Positions 38,823-48,063 of a stretch of 64,000 nt of DNA are shown in pieces. A program made the translations under genes and the position numbers. Source of the DNA: Cognatazoarcus sp050305135 (GTDB lineage: Bacteria; Pseudomonadota; Gammaproteobacteria; Burkholderiales; Rhodocyclaceae). Every line of letters begins with the position of its first letter. Position 1 is the stretch's first letter. The notes beneath the pieces are model-generated. The model did no database searches. It saw only the letters and a program-made list of their open reading frames with translations, and was not told where the DNA came from. The stretch lies in NCBI GenBank assembly GCA_050305135.1, contig JBNLET010000083.1, positions 13,632 to 77,631 on the forward strand. Reading direction: 5' to 3'.

Positions 38823-39539
38823 TCAGCGTTGTTCGCTGTCCGGCGTGAAGGCGGCAGGGCCCGGGTCGGGCAGGAAATCGATCCGCTGCAGGATCGAATG
38901 TCCGATGTGGCGACCCATCGCGTAGTGGTCTTCGCGAATGGCGGCGAGCCGCTCGCCGAGTTGCCGGAATTCGCTGTACTCGGTGACGAACTGCAGGCTG
39001 CCGATGCCGAGGCCGGTCGAGCGCAGGATCCGGCCGCTGGCGGGATCCACGTCCACGACCAGCGAAAGCGGGCTGTCGAGCATCAGCACCAGCGTCTGGA
39101 CGCGCTGCCCGCGATCGTCGGTGCGGCTGCCGAGCAGGGTCACCCGCCCGGATTTCAGCAGGTTCCACGGCAGCAGCGCCCGTGCCGCCTGCAGCCGCAT
39201 CGCGAGCAGGAACGGCCCGTCCTTGCGGCTGCGGCCCTGCCATGCCCGCTCGCCCGACATGGTCCTGACTTCGCTGCCGGCCGGGTAGTCGAGCCGGATC
39301 CTGAAGCGGTCGGGGGCGGCCCACAAGCGCTCCATCGGGCCTTCTCCCCGCATGTCGCTGAACGTCCGCCCGGTCTGGCGCAGCGCCATGAAGCTGGGCG
39401 GCGGACCGTAGGCCTTCTCGATCGCCGCCAACACCTGGCCCAGATCATCGGCACGGGCCGACGGCGCGGCCGACAGCAGACAGAGGCACAGCAGCAGGCG
39501 AAGGCAGATCGAATGCAGGCGGCTCGTCGCTGCGATCAC
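38823..39539 (-). CDS. Periplasmic LolA-fold (outer-membrane lipoprotein-sorting-like) protein
   Basis: GTG 39539 (VIAATSRLHS) has a GGAGA site just upstream; another GTG at 39554 is possible. The 238-residue product has a signal peptide (LRLLLCLCLLSAAPSARA) followed by a beta-rich chain with the LolA-like pattern FMALRQTGRTFSDMRGEGPMERLWAAPDRFRIRLDYPAG and later TLVLMLDSPLSLVVDVDPASGRI. LolA-fold proteins carry lipids or lipoproteins across the periplasm; a specific cargo cannot be inferred. It is divergent from slyX with 69 bp between, which holds the TATAAT box at 39574-39580. Confidence 0.75.
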   Translation of the reverse strand: MIAATSRLHSICLRLLLCLCLLSAAPSARADDLGQVLAAIEKAYGPPPSFMALRQTGRTFSDMRGEGPMERLWAAPDRFRIRLDYPAGSEVRTMSGERAWQGRSRKDGPFLLAMRLQAARALLPWNLLKSGRVTLLGSRTDDRGQRVQTLVLMLDSPLSLVVDVDPASGRILRSTGLGIGSLQFVTEYSEFRQLGERLAAIREDHYAMGRHIGHSILQRIDFLPDPGPAAFTPDSEQR

Positions 39540-39608
39540 TGGTCTCCGGGGCACGGCACGAATTGCGTTGTCCCTATAATGCCACGCCACCCGAAAGCGG
39601 AAGCCGAC

Positions 39609-39818
39609 ATGACAGACAGCGCGCGGATCGTCGAAATCGAAGCCAAGCTGAGCCTGGCCGAGGACTTGCTGGAGACCTTGAACATGACGGTCTTTCGCCA
39701 GCAGGAGGCGCTCGCCAGGCTCGAGCGCCAGGTCGTCGAACTTGCCCGGCAGATGGCGAACATGGCCGCGCCGGGGACGTCCGGGCCGCCCGCCGACGAG
39801 GTGCCGCCGCACTACTGA
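39609..39818 (+). CDS. slyX: SlyX protein
   Basis: ATG 39609 gives 69 residues: a short coiled coil (IVEIEAKLSLAEDLLETLN, then VFRQQEALARLERQVVELARQM) ending in PPADEVPPHY, the Pro-Pro-His-Tyr tail that marks SlyX. Length and sequence are typical. SlyX has no known function; in E. coli it lies next to slyD. A TATAAT-like -10 element (CCTATAATG) sits upstream near 39574. Its last 7 bp overlap the convergent gene. Confidence 0.92.
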   Translation: MTDSARIVEIEAKLSLAEDLLETLNMTVFRQQEALARLERQVVELARQMANMAAPGTSGPPADEVPPHY

Positions 39819-40486
39819 GCGGACGGGGCCGGCGCGCCGCTGCGCAGCGGCGCGACCAGCGCCTCGAATGCCGACGGCGCGACGTACTGCAGCAGCTCGC
39901 GCCCCTCGGCGTCGAGCAGCAGATCGAGACCGCGCGACGGATAGAGCAGGTGGCTGCGCCCCGGGCCGGCCGGGATGCGCTCCGCAGGCTCGCCGAAACG
40001 GGCCAGGACGGTCTGCTCGTCGAGATCGATCGACGGGATGAAGGCCACGCCGCTGACCGGCCACCGGCCGGCGGCGCGTGCGTCCTCCGGCGCCAGCGCG
40101 AGGCGGTGGGCGCCGCTGGGCAGCGGCTTCGCATCCGTCGCACGGCCGGCGATGGCGGTCAGTTCCGCTGCCGGTACCGCCAGCGTCAGGATCAGCTTGC
40201 CGGTCGTGAAGCCCAGGTTCGCACTGGCCTGGTAGGCCTCCAGCGCGAGGGCCCGATCGTGCTCCATGATCAGGCCGAGTTCCAGGTCGGGGCCGTGCAA
40301 TGCGCGGGCCTCGTCGAGCGTGCTCTGCGGCAGCGTGAGCCCGAACACCCGGCTCCTGCCTTCGGGCAGGACCTCGATGTTCCACGGCAGGTGGGCCGGG
40401 GAGGAGGGGGGCGGGGGCTTGGGCAGCAGGAAGGGCGCGATCAGCGCGACCAGGATCAGCCCGCCGAGCAGGCCGGCGAGCTTCAT
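39812..40486 (-). CDS. Membrane-anchored protein of unknown function
   Basis: ATG 40486 gives 224 residues with one N-terminal hydrophobic helix (LAGLLGGLILVALIAPFLL) then a Pro-rich linker. The C-terminal domain is periplasmic-like (VFGLTLPQSTLDEARALHG, LPSGAHRLALAPEDARAAG, VLARFGEPAERIPAGPGRSH). I recognise no named family; the repeated Leu-Asp-Glu and FGEPAE elements resemble SmpA/OmlA-type outer-membrane assembly proteins only loosely. The start overlaps the RlhA stop by 4 bp (ATGA), so it is co-translated with rlhA, and its stop overlaps slyX. Confidence 0.65.
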   Translation of the reverse strand: MKLAGLLGGLILVALIAPFLLPKPPPPSSPAHLPWNIEVLPEGRSRVFGLTLPQSTLDEARALHGPDLELGLIMEHDRALALEAYQASANLGFTTGKLILTLAVPAAELTAIAGRATDAKPLPSGAHRLALAPEDARAAGRWPVSGVAFIPSIDLDEQTVLARFGEPAERIPAGPGRSHLLYPSRGLDLLLDAEGRELLQYVAPSAFEALVAPLRSGAPAPSAQ

Positions 40487-42402
40487 CGGCCGGCCTCCCG
40501 CGTCTGCTTGGCCGCCGCCGTGCGCGGCAGCGCGACGGGCTGCGCGGCCCGCGGAAAGGCGGCCGGGTCGAGCCGGCCGACGACGTGCATTTCGCAGCGC
40601 TTGCAGTCGAATGTCAGCGTCAGCGTCTGCTTGCCATGCACCAGCTGCATCGGCTCCGGGCGGATGCCGCGGACCTCCTTGGGGCACAGGTTGAAGCTGT
40701 AGCGCAGGCAGTGGCGGGTGACCATCAGCGACACGTCGCCGGTTTCGCGGTTGCATTCGTAGGCGTCGGCGATCAGTTCGACGCCATGGCGGCGGTAGAA
40801 CTCGCGCGCCTTGCCGTTCAGCACGTTGCCCAGATAGCCCAGCTCGCGTTCCGGGTACAGCGCCGGCGGTTCGGCCGGCGGCCGGCGCATCGTTCTCGGC
40901 CGGGCGGCCTCTCGCGCCTCGCTCAGCGCGTCGAGCGCGGCGCGGCGCAGGGCGTTGAGCATCGAGGCAGCAACGAACGGCGGCGCCTGCCAGGGACCGT
41001 CGATGCGGCCGATCGCATAGTGGGTCTCACCGCTGCGCGACAGCTGCCGGATGATCGTCTCGCGCCCGCGCAGCGGATCGCGGGCCGGTTCGAGTTCGGC
41101 CTCGACGTGGGTGTCGGCGCAGTGGCCCTCGGCGTCGCTGGCGTGCAGCGTGAGGCCCTGTGGCTGCCATTCGAGGCGGAAATCGACCGCGATCCGTCTT
41201 TCGGCCGAGGGCTTTTCCAGCGCCCGCTCGAATGCCTGGTCGTGGTTGCGGAACAGCGCCGTACCGACGCCGAGCCCGGCCGGCATCTCGGCCGGCCAGA
41301 GCCGGCGGCCGACCGCACGGTTGATGCGCATGCCCTGCAGTTGGCCGTCTGCGGCGCGAAAGCACAGGCCGTCGCCGTTCGAGAAATCCACTTCGCCCTC
41401 GACCTGCAGACTGTCCGCATCGATGTGGGCCACGTGCCCGACCGGCTCGCCGATGTAGCCGGGCGACTCGAAGGCGCCGATTTCGGGCTGGCGGCCGTGA
41501 ACGAAGTAGTCGGTCGCGCCGCGGTTGAAACTCTTCTGCGGTCGCGGCGTGAAGGCGTGGCTGGTGCGGCCCGACGAGGCGGCGCGGAAACCGTGTCCGG
41601 CCTCGATCAGTTCGTCCAGCAGGCGGCGGTAGTGGGCCGTCACGTTCTTGACGTAGCCGATGTCCTTGAGCCGGCCCTCGATCTTGAAGCTGCGGATGCC
41701 GGCCTGGGCGAGGGACAGCAGGTTGGCACTCTGGTCGTTGTCCTTCATCGACAAGAGGTGGCTGCCCGCCGCCACCACCCGGCCCTCGGCGTCGGTCAGG
41801 TCGTAGGGCAGGCGGCAGGCCTGGGAGCATTCGCCGCGATTCGCGCTGCGGCCGGTCTGGGCGTGGCTGATGTAGCACTGGCCGCTGTAGCTGACGCACA
41901 GCGCGCCATGCACGAAGTACTCGAGCACTGCGTCGCTGGCGTCGGCTATCTGGCGGATCTGCGACAGCGACAGCTCGCGCGCCAGCACGATCTGCGAAAA
42001 GCCGACGCGCTGCAGAAATCGCACCTTGTCCACGCTGCGGTTGTCGGTCTGGGTGCTGGCATGCAGCGCGATCGGCGGCAGGTCGAGTGCGAGCAGGCCC
42101 ATGTCCTGCACGATCAGGGCGTCGACGCCAGCTTCGTATAGTGCCCAGGCGAGCCGTCGCGCGGGTTCGAGTTCGGCGTCGGTCAGGATCGTGTTCAGCG
42201 CCGCGAAGACGCGGGCGTGGAAGCGATGCGCGTATTGCGCCAGGCGGGCGATGTCCGCGACGTCGTTGCCGGCGCCGTGGCGGGCGCCGAAGCCGGGCCC
42301 GCCGATGTAGACCGCATCGGCGCCGTGATTGACGGCTTCGATGCCGATCTCCGCCGTGCGGGCGGGTACCAGGAGTTCGAGGGTATCGATCGGTGCAGGC
42401 AT
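40483..42402 (-). CDS. rlhA: U32 family peptidase, RlhA (23S rRNA C2501 hydroxylation)
   Basis: The 639-residue protein has the U32 signature EYFVHGALCVSYSGQCYISHAQTG near residue 165, followed by NRGECSQACRLPY, and the long C-terminal domain with the extra Cys pair CKRC. Length and layout agree with E. coli RlhA (YdcP, 653 residues), which hydroxylates C2501 of 23S rRNA using prephenate-derived chemistry, rather than the shorter TrhP (YegQ) family that acts on tRNA. The N-terminus ELLVPARTAEIGIEAVNHGADAVYIGG is also typical of U32 enzymes. It starts the operon with the unknown membrane protein downstream. Confidence 0.9.
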   Translation of the reverse strand: MPAPIDTLELLVPARTAEIGIEAVNHGADAVYIGGPGFGARHGAGNDVADIARLAQYAHRFHARVFAALNTILTDAELEPARRLAWALYEAGVDALIVQDMGLLALDLPPIALHASTQTDNRSVDKVRFLQRVGFSQIVLARELSLSQIRQIADASDAVLEYFVHGALCVSYSGQCYISHAQTGRSANRGECSQACRLPYDLTDAEGRVVAAGSHLLSMKDNDQSANLLSLAQAGIRSFKIEGRLKDIGYVKNVTAHYRRLLDELIEAGHGFRAASSGRTSHAFTPRPQKSFNRGATDYFVHGRQPEIGAFESPGYIGEPVGHVAHIDADSLQVEGEVDFSNGDGLCFRAADGQLQGMRINRAVGRRLWPAEMPAGLGVGTALFRNHDQAFERALEKPSAERRIAVDFRLEWQPQGLTLHASDAEGHCADTHVEAELEPARDPLRGRETIIRQLSRSGETHYAIGRIDGPWQAPPFVAASMLNALRRAALDALSEAREAARPRTMRRPPAEPPALYPERELGYLGNVLNGKAREFYRRHGVELIADAYECNRETGDVSLMVTRHCLRYSFNLCPKEVRGIRPEPMQLVHGKQTLTLTFDCKRCEMHVVGRLDPAAFPRAAQPVALPRTAAAKQTREAGR

Positions 42403-42644
42403 GGTCGGGCGGCAATGCGACAGGCGCGCATGGTGGCATGGCGCGACCGTCCGAACAAGCGCATGCCGGCAGAGTCTTGCCGTCTGATTATTAGTGTTTC
42501 GGAATGTATGGATTCACTACCGCTCGTCATGTTCGAAATTGACGTGGGAAAAAATTCCTCAAGAATGCAAATACCCATCAAGCAAGAGTGGTCATGGTCA
42601 CCCCGACGGATTCCATCTTCGTTTCGTGTTCAAGGGAGGATGAA

Positions 42645-44576
42645 ATGCTATCTGCAACTTTGCGGCGGCAGACCGTGCCGCTGATCCTGTCTCTGGCCGT
42701 CTTGCCGATACCGGGCTGGGCCGCACTTTCGGCCGTGCCCGACAGTCTCGAGCTGACACGCGGCGAAGCGGCCCATATCCAGTTGCTCGGCGCCCGCGGC
42801 CGCCTGCGGCTGGCGAATTCCAACGAGAGGGTGGCCGAGGCCGACCTCGAGGACGGCGTCATCCAGGTGGACGCCAAGCGCGAGGGGACCGCGATCCTGC
42901 GCGTACGGGATCGCGAATCCACGGTCTCGGTGCCGGTCACGGTCGTTCTGCGCGCGGCCAGCGAGGAGAGCGACCACGAAGGCGGCGGCGACACCGGTGG
43001 TGGTGGCACTGGAGGCGGAGGTGGCGGCGTCAGCGGCGATTTCGCGCTGCTGGGCTGGAACGACCTCGGCATGCACTGCATGGATGCCGACTACTCGGTG
43101 TTCTCGATCCTGCCGCCGTACAACAACCTGCACGCCCAACTGGTCGACCGCAGCGGCGGCGTCGTGACCGAGGGCGTGACGATCAGCTTCGAGGCGCTCG
43201 CCGACCCCGATGGCTCGATCAACAGTACGTCCATCGGCAAGACCAATTTCTGGGACTATGCCGGCGACTTCTTCGGCGCCAGCCTGCCGCTCGGCGAGGG
43301 ATTGGCGGGCTACAGGAGCGCCGAGAGCGCGCCGCAGTTGATGTTGCCGGACGCCGAGAGCGGGCAGTTCGTCGCCGAGGGGATTCCGATTACGCCGTAC
43401 GACGACGCACTGGCGAAGAACTTCTATCCGATGGTGCGGCTTGCGGCGCGCGATGCCGGCGGCAATCTGCTGGCCGAGGCCCGCGTGGTGCTGCCGGTGT
43501 CGGACGAGATGACCTGTATCGGTTGCCACGGCTCGGGCAGCGCCGCGGCGGCGCGCCCGGCTGCCGGCTGGCTGAACGATCCGGATCCGGAGCGCGACTA
43601 CCGGCGCAACGTCCTGCGCCTGCACGACCAGGAGCAGGGCGGCGACGCGGCCTTCCAGGCCGCGCTCGGTGCGCTCGGCTACTCGCCCGCCGGTCTGCTG
43701 GCGACGGCCGACGGCGGCCGCGCGATCCTGTGTGCCAGCTGCCACGGTTCGAACGCCTTGCCGGGCACCGGCATCGACGGCATCAGCCCGCTCACCCAGG
43801 CCATGCACAGCCAGCACGATTCGGCCGAGGATCCGCTCACCGGCCAGGCACTGGGCGACAGCACCAACCGCAGCGCCTGCTACCAGTGCCATCCGGGCTC
43901 CGAGACGCGCTGCCTGCGCGGCGTGATGGGCAACGCGGTGGAGCCGGACGGCAGCTTGTCGATGCAGTGCCAGAACTGCCACGGCCAGATGGCCGACGTC
44001 GGACGCACGGGGCGGGTCGGCTGGCTCGAACAACCGAATTGCCAGGCCTGCCACCACGACGGCCAGCGCGAGACCGAGGCGCGCAACGGCGACGGCAGCC
44101 TGAAGAGCTGGACCGACGTGCGCTATGCGACCAACGCCGACGTGCCGGCCGCGGGCTTCGATCTGTACCGCTTCAGCAAGGGCCACGGCGAGCTGCAATG
44201 CGAGGCCTGCCACGGTTCGACCCATGCCGAGTACCCGAGCTCGCACCGCAACGACAATCTGCTCTCGCTCGATCTGCAGGGGCGCGAAGGCACGATCGGC
44301 GAGTGTCTGGCCTGTCATGCCAGCATGCCCGATACCGTCAGAGGCGGACCGCACGGCATGCACACGGTCGGCAGCCGGTGGGTCGACCGGCATGAGAGCG
44401 CGGCCGAAAGAGGGACGTCCGACTGCGCCTACTGCCACGGCGCCGATTTCCGCGGTAGCCCGCTGTCCGAGGTCAAGGTGGCACGGGACTTCAGCGTCGA
44501 AGGGCGGCGCGTGAGTTTCGCGGTCGGGCAGCAGGTCGGCTGCTACGACTGCCACAACGGGCCGCGCGGCGACTGA
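42645..44576 (+). CDS. Nine-heme c-type cytochrome with N-terminal pilus/Big-like domain
   Basis: ATG 42645 follows an AAGGGAGG site and gives 643 residues with a signal peptide (LILSLAVLPIPGWA). Residues ~25-110 (SLELTRGEAAHIQLLG...GTAILRVRDRESTVSVPVTVV) look like the Ig/Big-like N-terminal domain of pilus/secretin proteins. A Gly-rich linker (GGGDTGGGGTGGGGGGV) leads to a region with LGWNDLGMHCMDADYSVFSI, a stretch shared by large multiheme cytochromes, and to nine CxxCH heme sites (CIGCH, CASCH, CYQCH, CQNCH, CQACH, CEACH, CLACH, CAYCH, CYDCH). Expected to be a periplasmic or surface electron carrier. No partner redox gene is adjacent. Confidence 0.88.
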   Translation: MLSATLRRQTVPLILSLAVLPIPGWAALSAVPDSLELTRGEAAHIQLLGARGRLRLANSNERVAEADLEDGVIQVDAKREGTAILRVRDRESTVSVPVTVVLRAASEESDHEGGGDTGGGGTGGGGGGVSGDFALLGWNDLGMHCMDADYSVFSILPPYNNLHAQLVDRSGGVVTEGVTISFEALADPDGSINSTSIGKTNFWDYAGDFFGASLPLGEGLAGYRSAESAPQLMLPDAESGQFVAEGIPITPYDDALAKNFYPMVRLAARDAGGNLLAEARVVLPVSDEMTCIGCHGSGSAAAARPAAGWLNDPDPERDYRRNVLRLHDQEQGGDAAFQAALGALGYSPAGLLATADGGRAILCASCHGSNALPGTGIDGISPLTQAMHSQHDSAEDPLTGQALGDSTNRSACYQCHPGSETRCLRGVMGNAVEPDGSLSMQCQNCHGQMADVGRTGRVGWLEQPNCQACHHDGQRETEARNGDGSLKSWTDVRYATNADVPAAGFDLYRFSKGHGELQCEACHGSTHAEYPSSHRNDNLLSLDLQGREGTIGECLACHASMPDTVRGGPHGMHTVGSRWVDRHESAAERGTSDCAYCHGADFRGSPLSEVKVARDFSVEGRRVSFAVGQQVGCYDCHNGPRGD

Positions 44577-44586
44577 GCCGGGGCCC

Positions 44587-44626
44587 CGCCAGTGTGCCGC
44601 CGCGTTGGCGCGGTGGCACACTGGCG
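44587..44626 (+). terminator. Stem-loop after the cytochrome gene (probable terminator)
   Basis: A long inverted repeat (CGCCAGTGTGCC ... GGCACACTGGCG) begins 11 bp after the cytochrome stop and is followed by GTTTACG. The stem is long and near perfect but the T-run is weak, so it is a probable but not certain rho-independent terminator; it separates the cytochrome from the HDOD gene. Confidence 0.6.
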
Positions 44627-44688
44627 TTTACGCCGAAATATGCCATTCGAGGCCTCAACTTCGCCGGCTACGCGCCGTTGTTCGTGCA

Positions 44689-45621
44689 ATGAGCATGATG
44701 GCCGACGATTCGCTCTTCATCCCCTCCAGCGTGCGCGCGGCGATTTCGATTCGCAATGCGGCCGAAGACCCGCGCATCGCCGAGACGGTGATCGAAAACA
44801 TGGTGGCGTCCGAGCCGATGGTGGCGGCGGCGCTGCTGCGCCTCGCCAACAGCGCCGCCTTCCGCCGCGAGGTGCCGGCCGAGTCGGTTGGCGTCGCGAT
44901 CAAGCTGCTCGGCATGGGACACGTGCGGCTGGTGGCATCGCAGGTGGCGATGCTGCAACTGGTTCGCGGCATTCGCGGACGCGCGGCGCGGATGGTCGCC
45001 GAGGGACTGCTGCTGCACTCGATCTCGATCGCCACCTTCGCCGAGGAACTGGCCCGCCTGACGCGCGGCGTGGAGCCGCGCCGGGTCGCGACGCTGGCGC
45101 TGTTCCACGAGATGCCGACCTTCCATTTCCTGGCCGGCTCGAACCGGGCGCCGGAGCGCTACGACAACATGGCCGAGATCGGCCGCCTGATCAAGACTGT
45201 GCGCCTGCGCAGCTTCGAGATGCTGATGCAGGATTTCGGCCTGCCGAGCCTGGCGATCCCCAGAAGCGACGAGTGGTCGCTGGTCGACCGGGCACATGCC
45301 TACGTGGCCCATCCCAATCCGATCGCGCTGCACCCCGAGGAGAGCGGCGACAACGGCCTGCTGCCGCCGGAGCGCGTCTTCGTGCTGCAGGCCACCGCCG
45401 ACGCCGCCTACGTCACGCTGGTCGAAGGTCCGCTGCCGGCCGACGTGAAGGAGATGCTTCAGCTGGAGTCGGAGCTGGAGCGGCCCGTACCCGGTCGCGA
45501 GGAAGCGAAGCCGGACACCGAGGCGGTCGACACGGCCGACGAGCTGCAGCTCGAAGAGACGCCCCGACCGCGCCTGTTGTCGCGGCTGCAGACGCTGCTG
45601 GCGGGACTCTTCGGCCGCTGA
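44689..45621 (+). CDS. HDOD domain protein
   Basis: ATG 44689 gives 310 residues. An HDOD domain is visible in FIPSSVRAAISIRNAAEDPR, MVAAALLRLANSAAFRRE and GVAIKLLGMGHVRLVASQVAM, followed by helical segments with DEWSLVDRAHAYVAHPNP. HDOD domains resemble HD phosphohydrolases but usually lack metal ligands and act as signalling adaptors. The C-terminus (EEAKPDTEAVDTADELQ) is acidic and disordered, ending in a short hydrophobic helix (LLSRLQTLLAGLFG). The upstream in-frame region is unlikely to be coding. It converges on ettA. Confidence 0.85.
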   Translation: MSMMADDSLFIPSSVRAAISIRNAAEDPRIAETVIENMVASEPMVAAALLRLANSAAFRREVPAESVGVAIKLLGMGHVRLVASQVAMLQLVRGIRGRAARMVAEGLLLHSISIATFAEELARLTRGVEPRRVATLALFHEMPTFHFLAGSNRAPERYDNMAEIGRLIKTVRLRSFEMLMQDFGLPSLAIPRSDEWSLVDRAHAYVAHPNPIALHPEESGDNGLLPPERVFVLQATADAAYVTLVEGPLPADVKEMLQLESELERPVPGREEAKPDTEAVDTADELQLEETPRPRLLSRLQTLLAGLFGR

Positions 45622-45670
45622 GGCGGCCAGCCGCGCTGCCTCGGCGGCGGCATGCCTGCGAAGATGCGGC

Positions 45671-47335
45671 TCAGCGGCTGATCGGCCGGTAGCGGATGCG
45701 CTTCGGCTTGGCCGCTTCGTCGCCCAGGCGCTTCTTCTTGTCTTCTTCGTACTCCTGGTAGTTGCCGGCGAAGAAGGTCCATTGGGAGTCGCCCTCGGCC
45801 GCCAGGATATGGGTGCAGATGCGGTCCAGGAACCAGCGGTCGTGGCTGACGATCAGCGCGCAGCCGGCGAACTCCAGCAGCGCGTCCTCGAGGGCCCGCA
45901 GCGTCTCCACGTCGAGGTCGTTGGAGGGTTCGTCGAGCAGCAGCACGTTGCCGCCCGAGATCAGCGTCTTGGCCAGGTGCAGGCGGCCGCGTTCGCCGCC
46001 GGACAGCTTGCCGACGACCTTCTGCTGATCGCCGCCCTTGAAGTTGAAGCGGCCGATGTAGGCGCGGCTCGGCATCTCGAACCTGCCGACCGTCAGGATG
46101 TCGGCCCCGTCAGAGATCGCCTCGAACACGGTCTTGTCGTCGGCCAGACCCTCGCGCGACTGGTCCACCGTGGCCAGCTTGACGGTCGGGCCGATGTCGA
46201 TGCTGCCGGAATCGGGCTGCTCCCTGCCCAGCAGCATCCTGAACAGCGTCGATTTGCCGGCGCCGTTCGGGCCGATGATGCCGACGATGGCGCCTGGCGG
46301 AACGCTGAACGACAGCTTGTCCATCAACAGCTTGTCGCCGAAGGCCTTGCTGACCTCGTGGAACTCGATCACCTTGTCGCCGAGCCGCTCGCCGGGCGGG
46401 ATGAAGATCTCCTGGGTCTCGTTGCGGCGCTGGTACTCGACGCTGGAAAGCTCCTCGAAGCGCGACAAGCGGGCCTTGCTCTTGGCCTGGCGGGCCTTCG
46501 GATTGGAGCGCACCCACTCCAGTTCCTGCTTCATGGCCTTGATGTGGGCCGCTTCCTGTTTCTGTTCCTGTTCCAGCCGCTGGCCCTTCTGTTCGAGCCA
46601 GGACGAGTAGTTGCCCTTCCACGGGATGCCGTGGCCGCGGTCCAGTTCCAGGATCCATTCGGCCGCGTTGTCGAGGAAGTAGCGGTCGTGCGTGACCGCC
46701 ACCACGGTGCCCGGGAAGCGCACCAGGAACTGCTCCAGCCATTCCACCGACTCGGCGTCGAGGTGGTTGGTCGGTTCGTCCAGCAGCAGCATGTCGGGCT
46801 TGGACAGCAGCAGCTTGCACAGTGCCACGCGGCGCTTCTCGCCGCCGGACAGCTTGCCGATCACCGCTTCCCACGGCGGCAGGCGCAAGGCGTCGGCGGC
46901 GATCTCCATCTGGTTTTCCAGGTCCGAACCGGCCGCCGCCAGCACCGCCTCGTACTTCGCCTGCTGCTCGGCCAGCTTGTCGAAATCCGCCTCGGGCTCG
47001 GCGTAGGCGGCGTAGATCTCCTCCAGCTTCTGCCGGGCTTCGACGATCTCGCCGAGGCCGGCCTCGACTTCGTCGCGCACGGTCTTGGCCGGATCCAGCA
47101 CCGGTTCCTGCGGCAGGTAGCCGATCGAAATGCCCGGCTGGTGCTGCACCTCGCCGTCGTACTCGGTCTCGTCCCTGGCCATGATGCGCAGCACCGTGGA
47201 CTTGCCGGCGCCGTTCAGGCCGAGCAGCCCGATCTTGGCGCCGGGGAAGAACGAGAGGGAAATATCCTTGATGATCTGCCGCTTCGGCGGCACGACCTTG
47301 CTCACGCGGAGCATCGACATTACGTATTGGGCCAT
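45671..47335 (-). CDS. ettA: Energy-dependent translational throttle protein EttA (ABC-F)
   Basis: The 554-residue protein is a twin ABC ATPase without membrane segments. First domain: Walker A GLNGAGKST, signature LSGGEKRRVALCKLLL, Walker B MLLLDEPTNHLD. Second domain: GPNGAGKSTLF, LSGGERGRLHLAKTLI and VLLLDEPSNDLD. The linker with KQELEWVRSNPKARQAKSKARL matches the P-site tRNA interaction motif of EttA. It binds the ribosomal E site and gates early elongation by ATP/ADP ratio. Length matches E. coli EttA (555). Confidence 0.97.
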   Translation of the reverse strand: MAQYVMSMLRVSKVVPPKRQIIKDISLSFFPGAKIGLLGLNGAGKSTVLRIMARDETEYDGEVQHQPGISIGYLPQEPVLDPAKTVRDEVEAGLGEIVEARQKLEEIYAAYAEPEADFDKLAEQQAKYEAVLAAAGSDLENQMEIAADALRLPPWEAVIGKLSGGEKRRVALCKLLLSKPDMLLLDEPTNHLDAESVEWLEQFLVRFPGTVVAVTHDRYFLDNAAEWILELDRGHGIPWKGNYSSWLEQKGQRLEQEQKQEAAHIKAMKQELEWVRSNPKARQAKSKARLSRFEELSSVEYQRRNETQEIFIPPGERLGDKVIEFHEVSKAFGDKLLMDKLSFSVPPGAIVGIIGPNGAGKSTLFRMLLGREQPDSGSIDIGPTVKLATVDQSREGLADDKTVFEAISDGADILTVGRFEMPSRAYIGRFNFKGGDQQKVVGKLSGGERGRLHLAKTLISGGNVLLLDEPSNDLDVETLRALEDALLEFAGCALIVSHDRWFLDRICTHILAAEGDSQWTFFAGNYQEYEEDKKKRLGDEAAKPKRIRYRPISR

Positions 47336-47410
47336 GACTTGCGCTTGCTGTTGGGAATGCAGTGCGCAAGCTTACCCGAGCTTCACGCCGGCTGCGGCGC
47401 AAGGCGTGCG

Positions 47411-48055
47411 TCAGGCTGCCAGGGCGGGGTCCAGATCGAGCGGCGCCAGACGGCGATGCAACAGCACGGCCGGCGCGCCGACGCGGCTGCAGATGCGCTC
47501 CTCGCCGATCTGTTCGAAGCCGAAGCGCTGGATGTAGAAGCGGGCGTGGCGCGGATTGACCTCGATCACCAGGTCGGTGATCGGCGGCTGGTTGCTGAGC
47601 TGTCGCACGGCATGCTGGAACAGCGCCAGCAGGATCGCGGCCGGTGGACACGGTGCGTCGATGGCCAGCTTGGTGACTTCGGCAATGCGCCGGGAGCCGC
47701 TGCGGATGGCATCGATTTCATCGCGATAGTGGGTGTCGGCCTGCAGACCGGCGATCGAATCGAGGCCGAGGCGCAGCGTCGCCCACAACTGGGCGCCCCG
47801 TCGGGCCAGCACCGTGATGCAGGGATGGCGGTCGCCGGTGCCGCCGAGCCCGACGCCCAGCCCGCGCTGCTGATAGCGCCGACTGGCCAGCGCGGCGGCG
47901 GCCGGATTGAAGCCGGCGCTGACCTCGAACCTGAGGCCCGACAGCGGATCGCTGCGCCGCGATGTCGGACAGGGGGCGGGCAGCCCGCCCAGCCCGGACT
48001 CGTTCCGGGCTCGGCGGGCGAACGGCGCCGCGAACGCGCCGGCACCCCTCTGCAT
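47411..48055 (-). CDS. FeeM-like N-acyl amino acid synthase (GNAT superfamily)
   Basis: ATG 48055 gives 214 residues. The stretch AEVTKLAIDAPCPPAAILLALF, TDLVIEVNPRHARFYIQRFGFEQIGEERICSRVGAPAVLL is diagnostic for FeeM-type N-acyl amino acid synthases and the related exosortase-associated acyltransferases, which join acyl chains (from acyl carrier protein) to amino acids. The N-terminal 60 residues are poorly conserved and the frame could start later, but no better start was found. It begins 8 bp after the bactofilin stop, so it should share the sigma-54 promoter at 48722-48737. No fee or exosortase genes are otherwise present. Confidence 0.85.
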   Translation of the reverse strand: MQRGAGAFAAPFARRARNESGLGGLPAPCPTSRRSDPLSGLRFEVSAGFNPAAAALASRRYQQRGLGVGLGGTGDRHPCITVLARRGAQLWATLRLGLDSIAGLQADTHYRDEIDAIRSGSRRIAEVTKLAIDAPCPPAAILLALFQHAVRQLSNQPPITDLVIEVNPRHARFYIQRFGFEQIGEERICSRVGAPAVLLHRRLAPLDLDPALAA

Positions 48056-48063
48056 GACGGCGT

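Noticed and set aside
44605..44688. Upstream extension of the HDOD gene from 44605
   Set aside because: It would start inside the stem-loop that follows the cytochrome gene; the HDOD domain begins well after ATG 44689.
47411..48055. Exosortase/PEP-CTERM system around the FeeM-like acyltransferase
   Set aside because: No exosortase, PEP-CTERM proteins or polysaccharide genes were found in the window; the relation is limited to the acyltransferase family.
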